Source of the DNA: JANWKQ01 sp040376605
Lineage (GTDB): Bacteria > Bacteroidota > Bacteroidia > CAIKAF01
Reading direction: 5' to 3'
Assembly: GCA_040376605.1 (NCBI GenBank)
Contig: JBEIQI010000198.1
Span: forward strand, 1 to 5,898
DNA length: 5,898 nt
Part shown: positions 1 through 5,321 of the stretch, one piece after another
Position numbering within the stretch: the stretch's first letter is position 1
Layout of the letters: every line of letters starts with the position of its first letter
Translations under genes and position numbers: made by a program
Notes under the pieces: generated by a model
What the model was told of the DNA's origin: nothing
What the model saw: the letters and a program-made list of their open reading frames with translations, nothing else
The model's database searches: none

Positions 1-84
1 ATTTTTAGTTTAGAACGAATGGGTATCCCTAAAAATTATGGAGTATCCTGTAACTATTTCTTACTGACAAGAGATAAAAATTAA
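1..84 (+). CDS. C-terminal end of an unidentified protein (partial, runs off left edge)
   Basis: Frame 1 is open from the first base to a TAA at 82-84 and gives 27 residues, ending GVSCNYFLLTRDKN. The composition (charged and aromatic residues, a hydrophobic YFLL stretch just before a basic tail) looks like the last beta strand and tail of a soluble enzyme, and the next 226 bases hold no gene, which fits a real gene end. The tail loosely recalls the final strand of some class I methyltransferases, but that is too weak for a call. It is convergent with the leftward gene at 311-1771. Being open for 27 codons is only moderate evidence in AT-rich DNA, so it could be chance. Confidence 0.5.
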   Translation: MFSLERMGIPKNYGVSCNYFLLTRDKN

Positions 85-102
85 ATATTTAAAAAAGGAA
101 AT

Positions 103-121
103 ATCCCTTTATACAAGGGAT
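103..121 (-). terminator. Possible weak terminator hairpin
   Basis: ATCCCTT (103-109) and AAGGGAT (115-121) form a perfect 7-bp stem around a 5-base loop. Read leftward, as transcripts of the secreted-protein gene would be, the stem is followed after six bases by a run of six T (96-91). Read rightward there is no T run. It may end the leftward two-gene transcript, but it lies about 190 bases past the stop codon and the T run is not adjacent to the stem, so this is tentative. Confidence 0.35.
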
Positions 122-204
122 GGAACAATGCTTCTTTCAACATCACTCACTTATTTTTTACGACAGAGGATGAAATTTGTATATATACTTCACCCGAGAG
201 TCCA

Positions 205-271
205 CGACCAAAAGAGTGGGAATATTCCGCTTAAAACATTTATTTCCCCATGAGTCCTCTCCTTTTGGTCG
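205..271. repeat. Inverted repeat, 10-bp perfect arms, in convergent gap
   Basis: CGACCAAAAG at 205-214 is exactly complementary to CTTTTGGTCG at 262-271. Inside the 47-base loop a second pairing (TGGGAA 217-222 with TTCCCCA 244-250, one bulge) would extend it into an imperfect 67-base hairpin, and the loop also carries the palindrome GGAATATTCC (219-228). Neither strand has a T run after it, so it is not a standard terminator. It sits just past the stop codon of the leftward secreted-protein gene and could protect the 3' end of its mRNA, be a regulatory RNA structure, or be a repeat remnant. Confidence 0.5.
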
Positions 272-310
272 GTAACATTTAAGGGTAAAGAATAAATAAA
301 TATGAATGAT

Positions 311-1771
311 CTATATTTTTACGAACTTCCTCATTTCGGTAGATCCATCTTCGTAGGTGGTATATAAAATATACATACCAGGTTGTAAATTGATTTGCTG
401 GAGAACATTTTCGAAATCGGCAGTTTGGGTTGATTGATTTAGTAATAAATGTCCATTGATATCAAATACATTAATTTCGGAAATTACTTTTAGATGATCT
501 CCATAGTTACAGGTAATGGTATTAAATACCTCCATTTTTCCATCTAAATCTACCTGCGAAATGCGATAATAATTCGCACCATAATGTGGATTGGGATCAG
601 CAATAATATACTCTAAAGTTTCATTTGAATTTTCATGTCCTTCAACCCTAAACAATGGTTCAAATTGGATACCATCCAACGATTTTTCTATAATGAAATA
701 ATCATTGTTGATTTCCGATGAGGTGGTCCAGTGTAATTCTATTTCATTATTCTCTGTCGAAAAACAATTGAATTGAGTGAGCTCAATGGGCAGTGGAGGC
801 GTACAATCTAAGGTTGCACCTCCACTTAAGTTCCATGTAATGGTATAATCTCCTGAGGGTGGACTCCAATGGGTTACCAATAAACGATATACTTGGCCAG
901 CAGTTACTGTAAGTGGAGCAACATAACTATCACCACCAACACCTTCAGATAAATCTACGGCAGCTCCGCTTAAACCGGTAGCCCCTGCATTGGCAGAATA
1001 ACTACAACGGATTGGTGCGCCTAAGCTACCACAATTGGTGGCCGAAGGACCATAGATGGCAAAATCATAATCATCACCTCCTAAAGAAGGGGTTAACGTA
1101 AATCCGATGGTTCCGCTGGTTTGAGGAGAAAATACAAACCAGTTGGAATAAGTTTCACCTCCTTCAATACATGTTCCGCAACCATCCGAAATAATTCCAG
1201 GTCCGGGCGAATCGGTTACAATATTTGCATTACTACAAATAACGGTGCTGTTAGGACAATCGCCATTGGCTCCTGTTTGTTGAACACCGCAAGCAACACA
1301 ACTTAAAGTGGCGGCCCAACCGGCTAATTGCACCGAACCATCGGAGGTAAATTGAAAGGTTAAACATCCACTGGTATTATTGGCTGTTATGGTACCCGGC
1401 GATGATGTACAATTATTATAAAGGACGGGAGCATTTTGATAGGGTCCGTTTCTAATGGTTAAATAATCACAGCAAGAACCTGGTCCAAAACATAAAAAAT
1501 AAGTATCGTTCATACTAAAGGAAGTAAAATTGGCTCTTACACACATTCCTGCTGTGGATGGACAAAAGGTGCGGTATACGTTATTGATGTTGGCCGAATA
1601 ATTACCTCCTGCACCCCCATTATCATAATAGGTACCTCCGCAGGTAGATACCATACAAGCACCTGCATATGTACTATTCACTCCAACCGTTGGATGTGTA
1701 TAGGTTTGTGCCATTAATGTTTGTGCACAGAATAATACCAACCATAATTTCGACATGATATTTTTATTCAT
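311..1771 (-). CDS. Secreted CUB-like multidomain protein with shortened T9SS type A C-terminal region
   Basis: This is a predicted exported, probably cell-surface or released protein of 486 residues. The reading frame stays open up to 1888, but that extension lies inside the preceding gene. ATG at 1771 is chosen because it overlaps that gene's stop by 8 bases (ATGAATAA), has GAGAG just upstream and gives a clean signal peptide (cleavage likely at MA|QT, about residue 21). ATG at 1756 is the alternative.

Visible layout: CUB-like domain ~35-160 (DYLTIRNG at 102-109, SGCLTFQF, GWAATLSC); a second beta-sandwich ~170-316 of the kind common in Bacteroidota surface proteins (GGDDYDFAIYG, RCS, GDYTITWNLSG); Fn3-like segment ~328-420 (LPIELTQF, HWTTSSEINNDYF, YYRISQVDLDG); and a sorting-domain-like end ~428-486 (INVFDINGHLL, LQPGMYIL, MRKFVKI). 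The mature part has 20 cysteines, suggesting disulfides. The usual YPNP opening of the sorting domain is absent. Ligand and role are unknown. Confidence 0.9.
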   Translation of the reverse strand: MNKNIMSKLWLVLFCAQTLMAQTYTHPTVGVNSTYAGACMVSTCGGTYYDNGGAGGNYSANINNVYRTFCPSTAGMCVRANFTSFSMNDTYFLCFGPGSCCDYLTIRNGPYQNAPVLYNNCTSSPGTITANNTSGCLTFQFTSDGSVQLAGWAATLSCVACGVQQTGANGDCPNSTVICSNANIVTDSPGPGIISDGCGTCIEGGETYSNWFVFSPQTSGTIGFTLTPSLGGDDYDFAIYGPSATNCGSLGAPIRCSYSANAGATGLSGAAVDLSEGVGGDSYVAPLTVTAGQVYRLLVTHWSPPSGDYTITWNLSGGATLDCTPPLPIELTQFNCFSTENNEIELHWTTSSEINNDYFIIEKSLDGIQFEPLFRVEGHENSNETLEYIIADPNPHYGANYYRISQVDLDGKMEVFNTITCNYGDHLKVISEINVFDINGHLLLNQSTQTADFENVLQQINLQPGMYILYTTYEDGSTEMRKFVKI

Positions 1772-2138
1772 AGCTCTCGTTATTAGTAGGTTCAACTCGT
1801 GGTTGGGCATTTCTTTTATTGGTAGCTGCCCTTTGGGTAGAATATAAAATAATGGTAATATGATGAACAGTATCATTAATAAGGACATCTGTATCCATTA
1901 ATCGTTGATTTTCGATGGAGGTCAGATCCAGACTTAATAATAATTCTGATGACGGGGCTACCACATCTTGAATTTCATAATCTATTAAATATCTATCCAC
2001 CTGAGTATAGGTTGCGATAGGGGCAGTGGAGATTTTACCATGTTGTGAAAAAACCGAAACAGGTATAATGGTGAACAAAAAAATAATCAGCCAGGGACAT
2101 TTGAAATTTAATTTCCGGGATAAGGGAGGATGGTTCAT
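1764..2138 (-). CDS. Small secreted protein of unknown function, first gene of leftward pair
   Basis: The protein has 124 residues and I recognise no family. Residues ~13-30 are hydrophobic (WLIIFLFTIIPVSVF), preceded by basic residues, and end in a signal peptidase I-like site (VFS|QHG), so export is likely. The mature part of ~93 residues has alternating hydrophobic patterns typical of beta strands (YLIDYEIQDVV, SELLLSLDL, HHITIILYS) and a polar, disordered-looking tail rich in N, R, P and E. It has no cysteine after the signal peptide, unlike its neighbour.

Its stop codon overlaps the next gene's start by 8 bases, so the two are very probably co-transcribed and translationally coupled. 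A TAnnTTTG promoter element lies 22 bases upstream of the ATG. A role as partner or accessory of the downstream T9SS-type protein is inference from gene order only. Confidence 0.8.
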   Translation of the reverse strand: MNHPPLSRKLNFKCPWLIIFLFTIIPVSVFSQHGKISTAPIATYTQVDRYLIDYEIQDVVAPSSELLLSLDLTSIENQRLMDTDVLINDTVHHITIILYSTQRAATNKRNAQPRVEPTNNESYE

Positions 2139-2160
2139 GTTTGTTGGGTTATTAATATAA

Positions 2161-2168
2161 CAAAGGTA
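2161..2168 (-). promoter_or_regulatory. Candidate Bacteroidota -7 promoter element (TACCTTTG)
   Basis: On the minus strand, TACCTTTG (2168 to 2161) matches the TAnnTTTG element used by the primary sigma factor of Bacteroidota. It ends 22 bases before the ATG at 2138 and sits in very AT-rich DNA (19% GC over 2141-2240, counted by hand). At the expected -33 position there is only TTA, not TTTG. It would drive the small secreted protein and the CUB-like protein gene together. Confidence 0.5.
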
Positions 2169-2191
2169 AATTATTAAATTTTTATTAATTT

Positions 2192-2220
2192 AATCTAATT
2201 TGTCTAAAATGATTTAGATT
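2192..2220. promoter_or_regulatory. Inverted repeat AATCTAA-N15-TTAGATT upstream of divergent genes
   Basis: AATCTAA (2192-2198) and TTAGATT (2214-2220) are exact inverted copies 15 bases apart. They lie between the divergent starts at 2138 and 2398 and 24 bases upstream of the leftward -7 element, a plausible place for a dimeric regulator. The arms are only 7 bp and made mostly of A and T, so chance is a real possibility. Confidence 0.2.
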
Positions 2221-2241
2221 CTAGTAAAGATGTCATTTGGA

Positions 2242-2394
2242 TTAGTATGCGATTGTTAATCCTAGAACTTTTGTTCCCGTTGATTTTATAGGAATATACC
2301 CACCAGGACTTTTTCCGGGTGCTATACTGCTCAATATCAGCGGATCATCAATCGGGATGTTACTAACGAACCTTTTTTCTGTAATATTACTCCA
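2242..2394 (-). other. Start-less coding-like patch between divergent genes; possible gene remnant
   Basis: The gap 2139-2397 contains no gene with a start codon. Its left part holds the promoter and inverted repeat, but 2241-2370 rises to about 39% GC (hand count) against 19% just before. On the minus strand a frame is open from a TGA (2397-2395) to a TAA (2244-2242). It encodes 50 protein-like residues, including FVSNIPIDDPLILSS and SPGGYIPIKSTG, ending KVLGLTIAY, with no ATG. The plus strand is also open over the same stretch (YAIVNPRTF... to a TGA at 2399-2401), with a 14-codon ATG ORF at 2357 whose stop overlaps the next gene's ATG. It may be the tail of a decayed leftward gene or a structured leader of the membrane-protein gene. 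Neither is established. Confidence 0.25.
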
Positions 2395-2397
2395 TCA

Positions 2398-3897
2398 ATG
2401 AAAGAAATTCCATTTCAACGAATCATCGGTTCATTTGCTTTTCAATGGCTGATGAGTTTTGTTGTACTTATTCTAACTAGGTTGCCTTATCTATTGGGCC
2501 GACATTGTTATTTCGATGGGGATGAAGCCATTGTTGGCATTATGGCCCAGGATCTTTTAGCTGGAAAAAATATCCCTGTATTTTTTTATGGACAACAATA
2601 TGGATTTTCATTTTTAGAAGTAATAGGAGTGGCATTAGGAATTGTATTTTTTGGCAATACCGTTTGGGCATTAAAATTTGGTGCTCTGCTAGTTTTTTCT
2701 TTGGGGATTAGTTTTTTGTTTCGATGGATGCTGGTAAAAAAGGTTCCCTTCTTTTGGGCTTTGTTGCTCCTGGTTATTATCAGCGTGTTTCCGGGTTGGA
2801 TGATATGGGCTGAAAAAGCCCGTGGGGGTTATGTTACGGCCTTTAGCATTGCTTGCAGTATATTTTATATTATTCAATTAAAAAAATCAACCTGGGTTTG
2901 GGTATTGACGGTTGGAATATTATTGGCGGTGGGTATTCATGCCCAAATATTAATGATGGTTTCCGTTGGGTTCTTGGTTTTATACTGGATCTTTCAATCG
3001 AAAAAAACTTTTCTGCATTTGAGTCTGTTGATATTTTCCTTAGTTGTTTTTTATTTGTTGATAAAGATTCCAGCAACTGGTAATGCCAATTATTGGACAG
3101 CTCCATTTTCACTAGCATTTAAATACCAAAACCTAGCAAGTTTTTTATCCAAGTTACCTCATGCAGCCATGAGTTATTATCATTATGAATTAAAATTCCC
3201 TATTAGAAACGAATCGATCTTTTTTGGTATTGGATATTATTTATTGGGATTGATTATTATTACGGTAGCCTGCAACAAGATTTCGAAGAAGGAGAGAATT
3301 CCTATCTTTTTAATTTTATTGGGAGGTATTATTTCGGTTTTATTGGTGATGTTTTTATCTATTGACTCTTATAGATACTATTTAGGATTTTTTACTTCAT
3401 TGATGTTGATGTTGACCCTGGGTTGGTTTCATTTGATACGATCTAAAACGTGGAGAATAGTGGCTGTAATTGGTATGCTACCCATTTCAGTTGGCGTAGC
3501 CAATACCAGCTCTATGATTCCTGATTCGTGGTTAAATCCTGCAAAAAATGATATGAAAATGTATAACGAATTGTTAGACGAATTGCAACGAAAACAAATA
3601 CATCATGTATTTTGTACGGATCCTTTGTTGCAGTGGATGCTAAACTATAGCGGGGTGAATGCCCGATATACTTTTTTGAATGAAAGAATCAACCGTTATG
3701 TTGAGAATGTGAATCAATGTTATTATGAGACTGATTGTAAGATAGCTGTGGTGGGATATCAAGGCTATTTTGGATTTATTAATGTTGGTGATGATGATTT
3801 TTACGAGGAAGTAATCATCGTTAACGACCGTTTTTTTATTTATGAGAATCCTCAACAACGACATTTAGCTGGGGGTATGTTTGAAATGAATAACTAG
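2398..3897 (+). CDS. GT-C class membrane glycosyltransferase, ArnT/PMT-like (GT39-type)
   Basis: This is a 499-residue polytopic inner-membrane protein. Proteins of this class transfer a sugar from a lipid-linked (polyprenyl phosphate) donor to an acceptor on the outer face of the membrane. Here the substrate cannot be told.

A first membrane segment (~11-32) is followed by an extracytoplasmic loop with DGDEA (40-44), the acidic motif where GT-C enzymes hold the metal or catalytic aspartate, then the conserved-looking YGQQYGFSFLE (64-74). More membrane segments follow at about 76-108, 117-136, 148-160, 167-199, 207-224, 274-292, 301-321, 327-347 and 352-370. SYRYYLGF (325-331) matches the late periplasmic-loop motif with a conserved Arg. 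Residues ~385-499 form a soluble C-terminal part without a recognised domain.

The ATG at 2398 is the first in frame. The Shine-Dalgarno signal is poor, as usual in this phylum. The gene stands alone, divergent from the secreted pair. The class is confident, the exact family less so. Confidence 0.85.
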   Translation: MKEIPFQRIIGSFAFQWLMSFVVLILTRLPYLLGRHCYFDGDEAIVGIMAQDLLAGKNIPVFFYGQQYGFSFLEVIGVALGIVFFGNTVWALKFGALLVFSLGISFLFRWMLVKKVPFFWALLLLVIISVFPGWMIWAEKARGGYVTAFSIACSIFYIIQLKKSTWVWVLTVGILLAVGIHAQILMMVSVGFLVLYWIFQSKKTFLHLSLLIFSLVVFYLLIKIPATGNANYWTAPFSLAFKYQNLASFLSKLPHAAMSYYHYELKFPIRNESIFFGIGYYLLGLIIITVACNKISKKERIPIFLILLGGIISVLLVMFLSIDSYRYYLGFFTSLMLMLTLGWFHLIRSKTWRIVAVIGMLPISVGVANTSSMIPDSWLNPAKNDMKMYNELLDELQRKQIHHVFCTDPLLQWMLNYSGVNARYTFLNERINRYVENVNQCYYETDCKIAVVGYQGYFGFINVGDDDFYEEVIIVNDRFFIYENPQQRHLAGGMFEMNN

Positions 3898-3908
3898 GAG
3901 TAACTTCC

Positions 3909-3940
3909 TTTGGATGTTTAAGTATTATTTCTTTCTTTTG
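3909..3940 (+). promoter_or_regulatory. Candidate Bacteroidota promoter for the duplicated lipoprotein
   Basis: TTTG at 3909-3912 and TTCTTTTG at 3933-3940 are separated by 20 bases, close to the TTTG / TAnnTTTG spacing of Bacteroidota promoters; the -7 element has one mismatch (TT for TA). It ends 27 bases before the ATG at 3968 and would make the lipoprotein gene a unit of its own, separate from the membrane protein that stops at 3897. Confidence 0.5.
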
Positions 3941-3967
3941 TAAAATAAATCCAACAAATAAATTACT

Positions 3968-4696
3968 ATGAAAAAATTATTGTCAGTTACCTTGGTTGCT
4001 TCGTTTTTAGCATTCTCCTGTGGTTTAATTCCTAAGAAAGCAGAAAAAAATGGCGTAAGAATTGAATATTCCAAAGATGTGCCCAAAGAGGATGTGGATA
4101 AATTATTGGAGTATTTAGCAGCCAATAACGAAGATGGTTCTACCAAGGATTTTAAGTTGTCTAAAGAAGGTGATGGGTATAGAATTAAAATGGTAGTTCG
4201 TAACGGTTACGAAGCAGATGAAAAAAATGTTGAATTAATGACTGATTTTGCCTGCGAAATTTCGAGAGATGTATTCAGCACAAAAATGGTGAATTTAGAT
4301 TTATGTGATGATCATTTTAACCTTCAAAAATCCATCAAAAGTGAAAACTGCGAACAATTCGAGATGTTTGATAAAGAAATGGTTTTGTTTGGGGAATTGG
4401 AATTGTATTATGGCGAATCGATGACCAAAACTCAGCAGGATGAGGTAGGTAACTATCTGGTGGATGTATTTGGGAATGAGGAAAGACGTACGTTTGTGAT
4501 TGATAAGGTTGATGGCACTGGTGTTTTGAGTATTGTGGTAACTAACAAAAAATACTATAACGATCCTGAATTATTAGATATTTACAGGGTTATTGCTTGT
4601 GACCTAACCAAAATATTGGGCTATACCACTGAGGTACATATGTGTGATGAATATATGAAGAAGCAAAAGGTGGTGAACGCTGAAAATTGTGACTAA
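3968..4696 (+). CDS. Lipoprotein with internal duplication and a repeated three-cysteine pattern
   Basis: The protein has 242 residues and no family that I recognise. MKK, a hydrophobic stretch and the lipobox AFSC give lipidation at Cys18, so it should be anchored in an envelope membrane.

The mature part consists of two repeats of ~100 residues, 29-128 and 142-241. Aligned by eye with an offset of 113-115 they share K40/K154, D44/D158, YL 49-50/163-164, F62/F176, K66/K180, VVxN 76-79/190-193, C96/C211, the CDD/CDE step at C113/C226, and ENC 126-128/239-241. Each repeat looks like alternating strands and helices. The three cysteines per repeat match in position and may form disulfides or a binding site.

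The gene has its own candidate promoter and a strong terminator, so it is probably monocistronic. The duplication is seen directly in the sequence; function is unknown. Confidence 0.9.
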   Translation: MKKLLSVTLVASFLAFSCGLIPKKAEKNGVRIEYSKDVPKEDVDKLLEYLAANNEDGSTKDFKLSKEGDGYRIKMVVRNGYEADEKNVELMTDFACEISRDVFSTKMVNLDLCDDHFNLQKSIKSENCEQFEMFDKEMVLFGELELYYGESMTKTQQDEVGNYLVDVFGNEERRTFVIDKVDGTGVLSIVVTNKKYYNDPELLDIYRVIACDLTKILGYTTEVHMCDEYMKKQKVVNAENCD

Positions 4697-4720
4697 ACCA
4701 GCTTTGTATTAAACCATTTT

Positions 4721-4754
4721 AAAAACCGATTACATTTTGTAATCGGTTTTTTTT
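4721..4754 (+). terminator. Strong intrinsic terminator after the duplicated lipoprotein
   Basis: ACCGATTACA (4725-4734) pairs perfectly with TGTAATCGGT (4738-4747) around a TTT loop, extended by four A-T pairs outward, and is followed by a run of T to 4754. It starts 24 bases after the stop codon at 4696. The A run on the left side means it could also act on leftward transcripts. Confidence 0.92.
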
Positions 4755-4782
4755 ATTTCTAGTTTTTTTTTAATTTAGTTAT

Positions 4783-5166
4783 ATGAAAAAATCAATCCTC
4801 ATTATTTCTTCTCTGGTTATTGTTTTAGCCAGTTGTGCTCATCAATCCATCACTCATTCAGAACCTGTGGTGGATATGCTGCAACCTACCGCTTCTACCA
4901 TTTATAATAATGGGGATACCATACATATAGAAATGACTTTATCTGATGAAGACGAGTTGCATGAAGCATTTATTTATGTTCGTTCGGATATTGATACTTT
5001 TTTTAATTACGAGCCTGTTGTGCATGAGCTGCCATCCTTTAATGTTGATACTTTTTGGGTAGTAAGTGGCATGACAACAGGGGTAAGTGCTTTTGTTTCG
5101 GCAACAGCACATAATCACCATGATTTGCATACTACCGTGAATGTGCCGGTTACCTTGGTTCCATAA
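4783..5166 (+). CDS. Small Ig-like lipoprotein of unknown function
   Basis: The protein has 127 residues. MKKS, a hydrophobic stretch and the lipobox LASC place the lipidated cysteine at residue 18. The ~109-residue mature part reads as a single beta-sandwich: PVVDMLQPTASTIYNNGDTIHIEMTL is the typical opening of an Ig-like fold, with an acidic SDEDELHEAFIYV step and a closing VNVPVTLVP strand. This resembles the small Bacteroidota lipoproteins grouped under names such as DUF4625, but the match is by general pattern only. A His cluster (H110, H112, H113, H116, plus H60) could bind a metal, which is speculation.

It starts 28 bases after the terminator. No convincing promoter of its own is visible, so it may depend on read-through or on an atypical promoter next to the nine-T run at 4763-4771. 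Confidence 0.85.
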   Translation: MKKSILIISSLVIVLASCAHQSITHSEPVVDMLQPTASTIYNNGDTIHIEMTLSDEDELHEAFIYVRSDIDTFFNYEPVVHELPSFNVDTFWVVSGMTTGVSAFVSATAHNHHDLHTTVNVPVTLVP

Positions 5167-5168
5167 GT

Positions 5169-5309
5169 GGCCTAACGGCTGAAACGGTAGCTGCACCCAA
5201 TAAATAATTAACTCAACTTATGGGCTGTGAGTAGATAGAAGAATACCAGCAGACCTTTAGTTGAGTTTTTATTTATTGGGTGTACTATAGTGAAAGACGG
5301 GCATAGGCC
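5169..5309. repeat. Long, nearly symmetric inverted repeat in convergent gap (bidirectional terminator or structured RNA)
   Basis: The arm at 5194-5218 is complementary to 5259-5282 over ~23 pairs. CACCCAATAAATAA pairs with TTATTTATTGGGTG-type sequence, then AACTCAACT with AGTTGAGTT, with only one small interior irregularity. An outer stem GGCCTA (5169-5174) / TAGGCC (5304-5309) encloses an internal loop that holds a small possible hairpin (GGCT...AGCT) on the left and the palindrome ACTATAGT (5284-5291 region) on the right. The 40-base apical loop can pair further (GGGCTG with CAGACC, one mismatch). Rightward, the inner stem runs into TTTTT (5266-5270). It fills almost the whole 155-base gap between two gene ends. 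It most simply ends both transcripts; a bulged-hairpin small RNA is the alternative. Confidence 0.6.
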
Positions 5310-5321
5310 CCAAAAGAAAAA

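Noticed and set aside
47..57. CCTGTAACTAT occurs on the plus strand near the left edge and again on the minus strand near 509
   Set aside because: An 11-base match in AT-rich DNA encoding a common Cys-Asn-Tyr triplet in both places; probably chance, with no extended similarity.
120..173. 17-codon ORF starting MEQCFFQHH on the plus strand
   Set aside because: Too short, no start signal, and its ATG lies inside the hairpin at 103-121.
1772..1888. N-terminal extension of the large secreted protein (open frame from 1888)
   Set aside because: It lies wholly inside the small secreted protein gene, contains a misplaced hydrophobic stretch and would bury the real signal peptide at internal residues.
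2236..2273. TTTG (2236-2239) plus AACTTTTG (2266-2273) as a promoter for the membrane protein
   Set aside because: The spacing is 26 bases instead of about 20 and the -7 element has a mismatch; not convincing enough to list.
2853..3118. Overlapping open frames on both strands inside the membrane protein gene (76 and 82 codons)
   Set aside because: They coincide with a well-supported GT-C protein with continuous membrane segments; they arise from its codon composition.
4939..5196. 85-codon open frame on the minus strand
   Set aside because: It is antisense to the Ig-like lipoprotein, extends into the inverted repeat and has no protein-like pattern; treated as a shadow of the + strand gene.
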